Source: Misgurnus anguillicaudatus (taxonomy: Eukaryota > Chordata > Actinopteri > Cypriniformes > Cobitidae). Taken from it: a stretch of DNA of 64,000 bases. The translations under genes and the position numbers were made by a program. The notes beneath the pieces were generated by a model, which saw only the letters and a list, made by a program, of their open reading frames with translations, made no database searches and was not told the origin of the DNA. Shown in pieces: positions 1 to 11,044 of the stretch. Where the stretch lies: the NCBI RefSeq assembly GCF_027580225.2, contig NC_073341.2, positions 9,706,001 to 9,770,000 of the forward strand. The letters run 5' to 3'. Every line of letters starts with the position of its first letter. Within the stretch, counting starts at the first letter, position 1.

Positions 1-113
1 TATTCCACACCGTTTTTGCGTTTATTCTTATTGTAAAATGTGGAAAAATATATAGAATGAGTGTTATAAAATTATATATTTAATGTGTCATTATAATAGT
101 GTAAGAGACTGAC

Positions 114-254
114 CTGCAGGAGGGACAGCCCACATTTGCAAAGCTGGGGGGGCAGAGACGCACAACCTCAGTTGAGCATCTCCCTCCCCACTGCTTGGTA
201 CGAGATTTACAATCCCTTCAGCTGATGAGGACGAGATCTTATCCTGTCCATCAG
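114..254 (-). other. Exon-like module 1 (minus strand)
   Basis: On the minus strand a pyrimidine-AG acceptor precedes base 254 and a CAG|GTCAGT donor follows base 114, giving an open 141-base exon (47 codons). It encodes a segment with the motif RLCVSAPPALQMWAV. The same motif recurs in modules at 5367-5531 and 5761-5866, and the flanking bases 1-113 match 5647-5760. I do not recognise the protein. It could be a duplicated exon of a real gene or an exon carried inside a repeat. Coding status is inferred only from the conserved splice signals and the shared peptide. Confidence 0.4.
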
Positions 255-365
255 CTGCACAGACCGGAAACAAACAACACATTATAAACTTCTTTATACA
301 GTAACAATGTGTTATCTTAGATACTGTGGTATTTTCACACACATTGGAATAATGTGACATTAAGG

Positions 366-627
366 GGCGCCAGTGGCTCAGTGGTTCATGTAGGTTGTCT
401 ACAAACCGGAAGGTTGGTGGTTCGATCCCCAGCTCCACCGGACCAAGTGTCGAGGTGTCCTTGAGCAAGACACCTAACCCCAGCTGCTCCCGACGAGCTG
501 GATGGCGCCTTGCATGGTCGGTGTATGAATGTGTGGGTGAATGGGTGAATGTGAGGCAAACTTGTAAAGCGCTTTGGATGGCCATAGGTCTGTTAAAAAA
601 GCGCTATATAAATGCAGTCCATTTACC
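366..627 (+). mobile_element. tRNA-derived SINE (V-SINE type)
   Basis: The 5' end has RNA polymerase III promoter-like boxes: TGGCTCAGTGGTT for the A box and GGTTCGATCCC at 419-429 for the B box. A central block with TTGAGCAAGACACCTAACCC follows, which is the conserved core known from fish V-SINEs. The 3' part has the GTAAAGCGCTTTGGA and GCGCTATATAAATGCAGTCC tail. The short ORFs across it are incidental. Confidence 0.8.
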
Positions 628-639
628 ATTAACAGTTAA

Positions 640-1083
640 CGCGGTATTTCCACATTGTGGATGAATAGTTAAAGAATTTTATAACTGACACTTTTTTTTA
701 TTGCACATGACAGGAGTGGAAAGGGCGCGAGGCTGCGGGAAGCTGACAAATGAGTGTTTATAACATCATAACACATGTTAAAAACAAGTTAGCATAGCGT
801 TTATCTGCTAATAGTTGCAAGCCTCCATTTAACAGACCTAAAACAATGCGCTGTCACTTTAAACCCAGTGTCCTGATCACTATGAATGATTTGTGTGTTC
901 TCATTAGCAGGACCGGTTAAACACAATGTAGTGCCCAAGAAAGTCACCATGAACTGAAAGTAGTGATGGTCTTGTAACTCTGTATGTATTTATTGCATGT
1001 CATTATGCAAAATTGATCAAACTTTCACACTATTTATGAACCAAAGAATCATGTAAACCTCCTTCACTAATTCTAGACATAAG
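640..1083. other. AT-rich spacer, no gene seen
   Basis: This stretch lies between the SINE and the LTR element. I see no splice-bounded exon, conserved repeat end or extended open frame in it. Confidence 0.5.
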
Positions 1084-1087
1084 ATAG

Positions 1088-1674
1088 TGTAGGATTACAA
1101 ATTTATAAAATGTTATATCTAGGTTCCAATGTAATAGTATATAAACTGAAAAAGTGATATACATTGTGTTTTACATCTTGAGGTAAAGATTATGACATTC
1201 TACAATCAAGTCAGGCAGCACAGGTGGCTAAGACATTAACCTTTTGTCTTTATGCTCTTCCTGACCATTGGGAAGGGTACGAAATGAAAGGTGACTGCTA
1301 AGCTCAAGGCACAACTGTGCCTTTGTCTCTATGCATTTGAAGGTATCGACGATACAGTTAGAATGATTGGATTAGCACCTATGCATTTGAATGACACTGT
1401 TATGCTGATGAGACCGGGGCTGAAGCTATTCCTGGTATCGGGCTGGTTCCTTGACTGAATTTACATGCTTTGTTTAAAGTTGAGTGCTTTGTATTCCATT
1501 TTAGGGGACTGCCCCCTAAAATGTGTATAAATGCAATGTAGGGCTACTGTAAGTCAGACTTGGTGACTGCAGCGCCCCAAGCTCTATGCTCTGATTTGAA
1601 GATCGCTTTCTGCAATGAAGACTACTGCTCGAGGAAATCCAAGTCTCCTGGTCTTCGCTAAAAGATTTAGAACA
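1088..1674 (+). repeat. 5' long terminal repeat
   Basis: This is the upstream LTR, 587 bases, differing from the downstream copy by scattered substitutions. It contains TGTATAAATGCAATG, a likely TATA region, followed by a short R/U5-like stretch running to the tRNA-His-type primer site. Confidence 0.85.
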
Positions 1675-2205
1675 GATGGTGCCGTGACCCGGATAGAGCT
1701 TCTCATTTCACCAAAAACATCTACAAACATAACTCCAGACTGATTTTATGTCAGCTCAACTTTGATTTGGTGAGTGTCACTCTATCAAAAGAACCTCTAC
1801 AGACCAGTACATGTGGTGAAGTGTTAACAAACAGCTGCAGGTTTCTGTTAACAAATGTTGGTTTACCCTCTGTTTAGGCAGGGAAGATTAGCATAACGTG
1901 CTAATATTTATGTTATCTTCTGTTCAGCCAGAGAAGAAGTTTAGTTATCCTCTGTTCAGTCAGAGAAGAAGTTTGGTTATCCTCTGTTTAGGCAGGGACG
2001 ATTAGTACCACATGCTAAATTTTGTGTTATCCTCTGTTTAGTCAGAGAAGTTTGGTTTAACCTGTTTATCCCGGATCTATAAGAACACACCTTTCTCACA
2101 TGAGAAAGTAGGTAATCCTCTGCTTTGCCAGAGAAGAATTGAGGCTATCATCTACTTTGTAAGCAAGGTTAACAACAGTGATTATCTGAATCAGCATAGA
2201 GGAAA

Positions 2206-3480
2206 ATGGTTAAAAGGCATCCTAGACTGACTCCCACAACTGAAGACGGTGGTCTTGCGACTCCTTTGTTGTCAGATAGCGAATTCAAATCACTGTTAGG
2301 AGTGCAAATGGACCTTATAGTTACTAAGAAAGTTAGACAAGAGCTAACTCAGAAGTATGAAATCCATCCAGACAAGACTTGGTCTGTAGATGAGTGTAAA
2401 AGGGTACTAGGACCATGTATTCGCAAGAACAATGTGAAAGGCATTATCTGCTGCCACAGAGAATTTGGTTTAACGCTAGCTACACAACAGCTTCAGCGTA
2501 ACTCAGAGCTAGAGGAACAAAACAAAGAGCTCCGTGCTAGAGTATCCTCTTTGACTAAGAAATTGAACCGCAACAAAGCTACAGCAAAAACTGATGTGGA
2601 AGAAGTTAGTCAGCCTGATATAAATTATCCTGACTTACAAGCTTTCTTTGAAACCAATGTAGCCATCCAATCAGTAAATGATGTGACTGGAAATTCAGTG
2701 AAGGTTTGTGGCGCTAGAAGAAGATCTCAGGGAATTGAGGGAGTTAAAAGTGTTCCTCCCAACTCTTCTGTTGTCCAAGTAAAAACTGTTACAAAAGCAC
2801 TAGGACCTAAAGATATAGAGAGATTATCTCAGAACTTACCCTCAGCGCGCACACATTTTTGTGAATTTAGAAGAGCACTGATCAGCAAAATGTGTCTCTA
2901 TGACATGTCGTTAGCAGAAGTCACACAGCTCATGTCACAAATTCTAACTGAATCTGAATTCAACAGTTATGAGTCCGCTGTTACTTCTGAACTACAACAT
3001 GCCAGTAAAGGCGATTTGAGAGAAGGTGTTTTGAAATTCTAAAGAATATCATATGACCCAAAATTGACTGGTCCAGAATCACTAACTGTGTACAAAGGAA
3101 AGAAGAAACTGTGAGTGAATACACTGAGAGGTTTTGTCAGGCAGCTGTAACTTACAGTGGAATAGTTGATGATCCTGAAAATGTGCTAGAGGACAAGGGA
3201 CCTCTAGTCCGCATGTGGTCAGACGGCCTTGTAGCCAAGTACAGAAAAGCCTTACCATTCCTAGATCTAACTTGGTCTAACAAAACTCTCAGAAGTAACC
3301 TAGACAGTTAAGCTACATGGGAAAGAGATGCTGATGTTAAGGCAAAAGTAAGAGTAGCAACAGCTACATTTAACACAAGAAATCAAGAAAATAAATGTCT
3401 TAGGAGGGACATCAAATGTCACTACTGCGGGAAACAAGGGCATTATTTAAAAGAGTGTAGGAGAGGTAAAAAGATACTTG
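2206..3480 (+). pseudogene. Degraded gag-like region of the LTR element
   Basis: An open frame of 278 codons runs 2206-3042 and includes a probable coiled coil (charged heptad-like segment near residues 95-125). It ends in a stop. The continuation is in another frame at 3111-3311, stops again at 3309-3311, and then reaches a zinc knuckle at 3417-3458. That knuckle has the CX2CX4HX4C spacing typical of retroviral and retrotransposon nucleocapsid. The region is thus interrupted by at least one frameshift and one stop. No enzyme domain follows. It is described here as a relic, and no intact product is expected. Confidence 0.7.
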
Positions 3481-4453
3481 GAGAAATTAACAGTGTTTCT
3501 CAGCTTTTACATAGCCTCCTTACAATACTGAAGCAGCCCCTCTCCTCTACACCCAATCTGTGGGGCAACTTGCTAAGAGTCTAAACATTAAGGCTGTGAG
3601 ACCTTATTGCTGTATTGAAATTTACAAGGATGAAAGACTCTTATGTAAAGATTCATGCAACAAAAAGGTTGCTATTTAAGTGTGGCTGGGACTGCAATCG
3701 TGATTTAAACTGAAAATCACTTACCATCACCTCTTAAGAAGAATAGTTTACTCTCACAGCTCTAAATGGTCTTTAGCTACAGGTCCGTAATTTATACTGT
3801 CTTATGACGTCTACTATGGCTGATTTTTCTTAGAGTTTTTTTTTTACAGTTTAAAAGGGGGATGAGCTCATTTACAATCTAAGATGTTGATAGCTCCCAT
3901 GTTGACAGGGACAGACTAGGACACACGGACCAGTGAGGAGCCCAGGGAAGATCCGAATGCAATAGGCTTCGGGGGCCAACCCTGCGGTGAAGACTCCCTC
4001 ATAGGCCTTACCCATTCCACTAGTCCATCCTTACCTCACTGTCCTTTAGGTGTCGCAGGAATTAAGAAATAGGGAAAGAAGGAACAATAATACCAGACTC
4101 GGACTGAACAGTTTTTTTTACAACAAATACTGCTCTTTTCACAAAGAAAAAAATACACAACACAGAGAAACAAATATGGGAACTTAAGTCATCTCTCAGC
4201 ATGATCAAGCAAAATTACACCAGATGACTGAAGACAATTCTTTATGGTTTGGAAACCTGTTGGTAAATGTTAGTTCAACAAACAACCCTTGCCCATCACA
4301 AGGAGATAACAGTTCCAACCAAAAAAGACTATTACCCGTAGGAACTTCACGGACTCTAGCTGCATGTTTGTTTCTGTGTCAGCATGCAGTTCGTGTCTTT
4401 TAGTGTCTTAAATTGTATTTTGTGAGAGTTATTAGAACTCTCAAAGGGGGAAC

Positions 4454-5041
4454 TGTAGGATTACAAATTTATAAAATGTTATATCTAGGTTCCAATGTAA
4501 TAGTATATAAACTGAAAAAGTGATATACATTGTGTTTTACATCTTGAGGCAAAGATTATGACATTCTACAATCAAGTCAGGCAGCCCAGGTGGCTAAGAC
4601 ATTAACCTTTTGTCTTTATGCTCTTCCTGACCATTGGGAAGGGTACCAAGTGAAAGGTGACTGCTAAGCTCAAGGCACAACTGTGCCTTTGTCTCTATGC
4701 ATTTGAAGGTATCGACGATACAGTTAGAATGATTGGATTAGCACCTATGCATTTGAATGACACTGTTATGCTGATGAGACCAGGGCTGAAGCAAATCCTG
4801 GTATCGGGCTGGTTCCTTGACTGAATTTACATGCTTTTTTTAAAGTTGAGTGCTTTGTATTCCATTTTAGGGGACTGCCCCCTAAAATGTGTATAAATGC
4901 AATGTAGGGCTACTGTAAGTCAGACTTGGTGACTGCAGCGCCCCCATCTCTATGCTCTGATTTGAAGATCGCTTTCTGCAATAAAGACGGCTGCTCAAGG
5001 AAATCCAAGTCTCCTGGTCTTCGCTAAAAAGGTTTACAACA
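4454..5041 (+). repeat. 3' long terminal repeat
   Basis: This is the downstream LTR, 588 bases, paired with 1088-1674. It carries a canonical AATAAA near 4980 and is preceded by the polypurine tract at about 4443-4452. Confidence 0.85.
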
Positions 5042-5154
5042 ATAGTTTAAAAGACTCAATTTACAACAAAGCAAAATATAGATGTCCTTTAAATTAGCCA
5101 TATACATTTCCTATGCTGATTCTAGCAGCAGCTAACTATAGTTGGTCTTGATTT

Positions 5155-5344
5155 ACACGCTGTAATGTCCGTATATTAATGGACCAGTAGATGGCACTCA
5201 AGCTTTGTGAGTTAGATAAACGTGTGGTGTGATAAGAAGAAAGTCAGTCCTCTTGTCGCAGTTATGAGTGAGATTTATTAAAGTGTGTAAACCCATCAAA
5301 GAATGAACTGAATGTATGGTGACACAAAATGAGGCGTCATGCAA
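5155..5344. repeat. Direct repeat copy A (partner at 5872-6060)
   Basis: About 185 bases, including GATGGCACT and GTGTGGTGTGATAAGAAG, recur 717 bases downstream at 5872-6060 with few changes. On the minus strand each copy contains AATAAA, so these could be duplicated 3' ends of the minus-strand exon modules beside them. That link is inference. Confidence 0.75.
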
Positions 5345-5366
5345 ACCACTGGTGTAACACACTAAC

Positions 5367-5531
5367 CTGCAGGGACCCAGTCTTCATCATCGTCTGTCCC
5401 TGGACAGACAATCCTCATTCGACAAGCTGCGAGTGCAGAGACGCACAACCTCCGTTGTGAATCTCGTACACCGCTGCTTGTCATTGCTGGCCCCTGCGCT
5501 GGTCTAGACATGCTGTAAGTCCATCTACCAA
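5367..5531 (-). other. Exon-like module 2 (minus strand)
   Basis: An acceptor CTGTCCAG precedes base 5531 and a donor CTGCAG|GTTAGT follows base 5367. The module is 165 bases (55 codons) and open throughout. It encodes the shared RLCVSA motif and ends in an acidic TDDDEDWVPAG segment. Both this length and the 141 bases of module 1 are multiples of three, as expected for in-frame exon duplication. I do not recognise the product. Confidence 0.4.
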
Positions 5532-5760
5532 CTGGACAGAGCAGACAAAAAGAAGACATAAACTTCTCTGAAATCTAACACTATTGTGTAACATTATAAA
5601 ACCTATTACATAATATTAAATATATGCTAGTGTTATATATTTGTGTTATTCCACAGTTTTACTGAGTTTATTCTTATTGTAAAATGTGGAAAAATATATA
5701 GAATGAGAGTTTTAAATTATATATATTTAATGTGTCATTATAATAGTTTAAGAGACTGGC

Positions 5761-5866
5761 CTGCAGGGACCCACTCATCATCATCTACTGTCCCCGAAAA
5801 AACAGCCCACATTTGATAAGCTGCGGGGGCAGAGACGCACAACCTCCGATGAGCATCTCGTTCCCA
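5761..5866 (-). other. Exon-like module 3 (minus strand), GC donor
   Basis: This third copy encodes RRLCVSAPAAYQMWAV and then DDDEWVPAG. Its donor reads CTGCAG|GCCAGT, so the GT of the sister modules is GC here. The acceptor GTGTACAG precedes base 5866. Its 106-base length is not a multiple of three, so it may be decayed. Confidence 0.35.
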
Positions 5867-5871
5867 CTGTA

Positions 5872-6060
5872 CACACTTTAATGTCCTTACATTAATGCAC
5901 CACTAGATGGCACTTTGTGAGTTAGATATACGTGTGGTGTGATAAGAAGAAAGTCAGTCCTCTTGTCGCAGTTATGAGTGAGATTTATTAAAGTGTTTAG
6001 ACCCATCAAAGAATGAACTGAATGTATGGTGACACAAAATGAGGCGTCGTGCAAGTTAGC
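5872..6060. repeat. Direct repeat copy B (partner at 5155-5344)
   Basis: This is the second copy of the 185-base segment described at 5155. The two copies bracket exon-like modules 2 and 3. Confidence 0.75.
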
Positions 6061-6525
6061 GTAAAAACAGTTTGCGCGTTCCGGTTTTTTTTCCCCTGTG
6101 CCCCCTGCCTTCAAAATAGCATTTATTTTATTTTTATTTTGTTTTTTTCATTCAAAATAGCAATTCACCTAAACCAAGACTCTGGTGACATTATTTAATC
6201 TTACCACCGATCCCATATATTTTCATTAGTTCATGCTCAAATATCACAACAAAGTGCACAACACGCTTTAAATAAAACATCATGGAAGCAATTAAATTAA
6301 TATGTTTGACAATATCGTCAGTTATTGCGTTTGAGAGAAACAGCACCAGACAACAGCACGCGCGACGAGTACAAAGATAAATCACACACAGGGTCGTGTA
6401 AAGAAACAGACATTCGCATCACATAAACAATAAAAACCCGTATTTGAAACACAGTTCATATTAAATCAACTACAACAAAACGCCTCATGCATACGTGACC
6501 GTGTGGATCAGAAGGTTAATTAGTT
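6061..6525. other. No gene seen
   Basis: This is T- and A-rich sequence with homopolymer runs near 6080-6150. I see no supported coding or repeat structure in it. Confidence 0.4.
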
Positions 6526-6742
6526 CAAGGTAGTTGTCCTTCGGAGGGCGCATTTGTAGGCTGCATACGTCATCTGAACCGTCTTTTTGCAGAATATTAA
6601 CAATTATAAGGTTGGCTATTATTTTCAGTTAATAGTAAATTGTTGTAATATGTTTACGACGTTCGAATGCAATGCTCAGTTAACTTAAATAAACCAGACA
6701 TGTGCAGCCTGCATATGCGACCTCCGTAAGCTGCAACCTTCG
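6526..6742. mobile_element. Small inverted-repeat element (MITE-like)
   Basis: The left arm (with CGGAGGGCGCATTTGTAGG near 6543) and the right arm (with CCTGCATATGCGACCTCCG near 6709) are imperfect reverse complements over about 40 bases. They bound a short AT-rich core. The exact ends and target site are not clear. Confidence 0.5.
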
Positions 6743-7154
6743 GATGGAGAAAAGGCGTAAATAATATTTACTGACCTGAACACCTCAACTTCCCCTTCGG
6801 TACGGGCACCGGAAGGGCAAAGGTCACCCTACAACCTGAAGGGGCAGATTTCGGCTTTCGCAAAATACCACCCCTGCTGGTCTCGAGATCCCTTGCCTCA
6901 GACATGATTTTAAAGAGCCAGTAAGATGACAATTTTAAGCATCCTATCACTATTTATAAGTCCCAGACAACAGGTTTAAATGCATGCAAGGTCAAAAAAA
7001 CACTGTAAGTTTCTCAAAATATAAATTTAAAATTACCCCATTTCTCAGAGATCCCCAAACGATTCGTGTGAAGCCGTTCAACGACTCGGTCTGCCATAAC
7101 CCCACCTTTCAGTAGCATACTCTGCTCTGATTGGTCAACTGACAGAGGGTCTTT

Positions 7155-7205
7155 GCACAGAACACAGATCAGTCGCACAGACCACAGATCAGTGGCGCAG
7201 ACCAA
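7155..7205. repeat. Short tandem repeat of a CAGATCAGT-type unit
   Basis: The string CACAGATCAGT and close variants recur about three times, as in CACAGAACACAGATCAGTCG and the following copies. Confidence 0.5.
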
Positions 7206-7263
7206 CAATAGTGCAACATGTATTGACCTCGTGCTAACATGATTTACTGAGAAGACATTGTCA

Positions 7264-7655
7264 ACATCAATCATCATTAATCCAAGCCAAACAAACGACG
7301 ATTAAAACTAACATTTTACACTCATTTAAGCATTTATGTAAACTAACCGGGTCATAGCAAAACCGTAAGTGAGCATGCGTAAGCCGTTTGGTAACGTGAC
7401 TCTCTGACAGTAAATGTACAGTTTAAACAAAGACATCATTCATAATTAATCCAAGCAATACAAACGACGATCGAAACTAACAATTTTACACTCATTTAAG
7501 CATTTATGTAAACTAACATGGTCAAAGCAAAACCGCTTGCTTTCGTGACTCTGACAGTATATAAGTTAAAGTTTAAACAACGATATCATTCATCATTAAT
7601 CCAAGCATTAAAAACGACTATAGACATTTTACACTCATTTAAGCAAGTATGTAGC
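7264..7655. repeat. Tandem repeat, units of about 155-175 bases
   Basis: Segments starting near 7264 and 7441 share TTAATCCAAGC, ACGACGAT, TTTTACACTCATTTAAGC and ATGTAAACTAAC in the same order. A third, partial unit starts near 7588. There is no open frame across the array. Confidence 0.75.
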
Positions 7656-7699
7656 TATAATCATACTTACAGGTTGTGGTTAGGAGACGCATGTTGTTC

Positions 7700-8470
7700 C
7701 AAATAAAGTGGGTACTGAACCATCTTGCATTGCCAAACGTCTAAATCCCTCCGTTAAAAATTAATTTTAACCACTGATTCTTCACAGCCAGACACGTTTA
7801 GTATATCCCTCCTTGAAAAAGTCTCCTTTGGTAGTGAAAACAACACAAACTGAAAACACAGCGTGAGCTGATGTTTACACAGACTAACTACTGTAGCTGT
7901 GGGCGGGTCATAGTTTTCGTTTCTCCCGGGCAAGGCAGTTGGCGGAGATTAGTATCTCATGTGACGTGGATGCGTTCGTGTGACGTGGCAGATATCAGGA
8001 AGAAGACTCACTCCCTATAACGACTCGCTTCAGCGATTCACGGTCGACTCCCTGCTTAAGAAGCCAATAACTTTATTAATCGTGCACCTTTTGGTTCAAC
8101 TACTGTACTCGTTGTTTACATTGATGGACAGCTACATGACACACTGTAATACAGGTTAGTTTCGATTTTGGATCTGTGTGGCTCTTTAATGTTTATATCA
8201 GTCTATTCAATAACTGTCAGGTGTTACTTGACTAGTTGTTTGAAAGACTTGTGGTAAATCGTAAAAACGTTTGATAATGACTGTAAAGTCAGGAGAGTAT
8301 AGTGGTTGTCTTTAGCTTTCGCTTAGAGAATCACTAGTGAAGAATATTTGCTGGAGTGAGCCTTTTTATATGTTCGATGACGTCAAACATTCCATTCGCT
8401 TAGCAAATGAGATGCAACTAATTTAAATATAGAATGCACACTGGGGATTCCACACAGACTCGTCTCTATG
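7700..8470. other. Intergenic, locally CpG-richer, no gene assigned
   Basis: Around 7900-8050 there are GGGCGGG, TCTCCCGGGC and two GTGACGTGG motifs, so this could be a promoter. I cannot tie it to a transcript. Confidence 0.3.
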
Positions 8471-8476
8471 ACAACA

Positions 8477-9001
8477 TTTATTACACAAGAACATTTATTA
8501 TAGCTCTGTGTCAATCTTAATCAACTATGTAATAATATATTATATATTATAATTAAAATATTTACATCTATTCATTACTTTTATATTAAAATACATGTAG
8601 ATAACCTTCTATGTAAATATATGGTTTTATATTGCAATATCTGACCATATATATTTATTTCTAGTACTTGTCTACATATTATTTTGTTACATACGTCTCT
8701 GTAGTGCTGGTTGTCTCTTTTCTTACTTTATTTCCATGTCCTCTACAGCAAACAGCTCCTCGAGGGCAGAGAGCTTTGGCCTCTTCTGTGAACAAATAAA
8801 TAAGAAAAATATAAATCACTATTGAGGTACATGCAAACAAGTTCATTTTGTACTAATAATTAAATGGGGAAAAAACAGAATGCCTTTATATTTTCTTACC
8901 ACTGTTTCACTGGCAGACGCACACATGTCTTCATCAGATAAACGGTCATCTTGATCATCTGCTCTCTCTTTGAGCCCCTGATTCATCTGCTGGCCCTGAG
9001 C
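8477..9001 (-). CDS. Unidentified minus-strand gene, last two coding exons
   Basis: The first exon seen spans 9001-8900 (102 bases). Its acceptor is GCATACAG and its donor is GTG|GTAAGA. The terminal exon spans 8785-8723, with acceptor TGTTCACAG and stop TAA at 8723-8725. Both are in phase 0 and join into an open 54-codon tail, rich in D, E and S, that ends with KRPKLSALEELFAVEDMEIK. Two AATAAA signals on the minus strand, at 8499-8494 and 8482-8477, lie at the expected distance after the stop. I could not find a convincing upstream exon: a possible one near 9090-9150 has stops in every frame. The acidic tail with KRPKLSALEELF might belong to a domesticated hAT/BED-type protein, but that is a guess. 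Confidence 0.45.
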
Positions 9002-9004
9002 CTG

Positions 9005-9780
9005 TATGCAATAGAGTATGAGGGTCATGTATATATCGACAATTGAAGGGAAGTAGATAACTAATAATAGTTAACACCTGTTCATTTATATCAGCTCCTC
9101 CTCCAGTCTGTTCAACACTTCATCGGACACTTTTGTCTGTCAACCTGCAAGTAAGACTACGTAAAAACATAGTACGAGTCCCAAAATAATCCTAATTAAA
9201 AACAAGTGAGAATATGACTACGCTGAACACCTGGTATCTTTTTGAGAGGTCATTCCAGATATTGTCTTTAAAGGAGGGGTTTAATGCTATTTCATGCATT
9301 CTGACTTATTAACGCTGTTTAAAGTTGTAATCCTCATGCTAAACTAATGCATAATGGCTCCGCCCTGCCTGCACGCGGCTAATCTCGCCGATCGGTTACA
9401 TCCAGCCACAGCCAATGTCGAACACACCTAATGTCATAGTTTGTATGCATTTTGTTGTGATTCATATTTATACAGTTAACGTTTTTATTTTCTAAAACAG
9501 AGATGGCGGCCCCCGGGAGAGTTGGCGCCAGCGCCCTACACAAACGGCATTCTCTGTTTGGGAGCGGCGGTATAGTGACAGCAATTTCTTCATTTTTGTC
9601 AGGAGTTGTGTAAATAAAAAACAGAGTACATATCTTTAAATTAAAATATGATCCTCGGTCGCAGTCATTGAGAAAAATACTCCTGGTCGTCTTGAAAGCA
9701 CTCGACAAAACAACGTCCATCGGGGCTTTTAATTTAAAGTGTCCATATTCGGAGACCTATTGATTCAATTTTATGTTTAC
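9005..9780. other. No gene assigned
   Basis: This contains a short stretch on the minus strand near 9090-9150 with an acceptor-like end but stops in all frames. Nothing else was recognised. Confidence 0.35.
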
Positions 9781-9784
9781 TTAA

Positions 9785-10866
9785 AGGAATAGTCTGCTCA
9801 TTTTCAATATTAAAATATGTTGTTGCCTTGACTGGGAATTGTTGGTGCATCCCTCTGTCATCTGTGTGCGTGCACGTAAGCACTGGAGCGCGCTGCTACA
9901 CTTCGATAGCATTTAGCTTAGTCCCATTCATTCAATGGTACTCCCAAAAGTGCTATTACGCCATACAATATAGTTCCTCTTTTAAATCCGCTTAGAAAAG
10001 CACTACGTTTTATTTTGTACCACCAAACTTTTTCGTATAACTACTCGTCTTAAATAGGAAAAACGTTGATGTGTTTGGTCACTTCTAAGGGCGCACTCAC
10101 ATTATCCAAACCAAACCAAACCATGCCCCAGCGCGAATGTCACCCCTCCCTTCTCCCCCAGGTGCACGCACTCACACTGTACTTTTTATCGATCCGAGTC
10201 CGGGCGCGCTTTTGTCATTAAGATGCGATTGTTTTGAAAAAAGCAGGAAATAAAGCTCTCACTGAACACTGGAACCCGCCGTAATGATAGGTCTGTGTTT
10301 TTTATCCGGAGTCGTTTGGTGCGCGATTACAGACAGCCCTCTCACGTCATCATATTGCTTAGTTGATTTGTCACATGCACAGCTTGGACATTCACGTAAA
10401 CCCGCAGCGCGCATCAAAAGGTTTCTACGGAGGCAGATGAAGGTGAGTGGTCGCGCAACTGACGTCTTCACCTTTTGAATCGCGCTCAGGCGCGATTGCG
10501 CTCACACCACAGCCTTCCGCGCCTAAGCCCAGGTGAACCGCGTTCCGGCTCATCTCTGTGACCTGGCCGCGGCGCGATTAACCAATCCGCGCCCGGGCGC
10601 GGAACAGAGTGATCACACTAGTCAACCAAACCAGGCTTTGGGGGTTAAACGCACCCGAGCACGGTTTGGTTTGTATAGTGTGAGTGCGCCCTAACTTTAT
10701 CTCTGAGTGGTACCATTGAATGAATGGGGCTAAGCTAAATGCTATCGAAGTGTAGCAGCGCGCTCCAGTGCTTACGTGCACGCACACAGATGACAGAGGG
10801 ATGTATCAACAATTCTTAGTTAAGGTAATAACATATTTTAATATTGAAAATGAGTAGACTATTCCT
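9785..10866. mobile_element. TTAA-bounded inverted-repeat transposon, nested insert inside
   Basis: The ends are AGGAATAGTCTGCTCATTTT and its near reverse complement, and the arms match for about 170 bases. TTAA flanks both ends (9781-9784 and 10867-10870). TTAA targets and AAAGG starts are the known signature of T2/Kolobok-type elements. A second inverted-repeat element lies within it at about 10089-10692, with ends AGGGCGCACTCACA and TGTGAGTGCGCCCT. No transposase is visible in either. Confidence 0.75.
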
Positions 10867-11044
10867 TTAAATTTTCTGCAGGCAGGGGTAATAATAAATA
10901 AATTTTTAATCGAAACGCGCGCTATGAGCAGCGCTGGAGGCTACCAAGTACTTAAGCAGGCAGCCAGCGCGCACTTATTAATGACAGCATCCACGAGTAA
11001 TATGAGACTTCGAAACATTTACGAATCTTATGTTTTGAATCATT

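Larger units (their letters stand above)
1088..5041 (+). mobile_element. LTR retroelement, gag-like region only
   Basis: Two near-identical direct repeats bound the element: 5' LTR 1088-1674 and 3' LTR 4454-5041. Both start TGTAGGATTACA and end in CA. The 4-base sequence ATAG flanks both sides (1084-1087 and 5042-5045) as a target-site duplication. A primer binding site at 1677-1694 (TGGTGCCGTGACCCGGAT) matches the 3' end of tRNA-His with one mismatch. A purine tract with AAAGGGGG lies just before the 3' LTR. The LTRs carry a TATA-like GTATAAATG, and the 3' copy has AATAAA where the 5' copy has AATGAA. The internal 2.8 kb holds only broken gag-like frames; no reverse transcriptase, integrase or envelope is visible. 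It is therefore a non-autonomous or gutted old copy, either an endogenous retrovirus or a related LTR family. Confidence 0.85.

Noticed and set aside
366..440. tRNA gene
   Set aside because: A and B box sequences are present, but the rest is a SINE body and no cloverleaf is supported.
91..585. Minus-strand open frame of 164 codons as one gene
   Set aside because: It runs through a SINE and then an intron-like stretch. Only the splice-bounded part at 114-254 has support from the sister modules.
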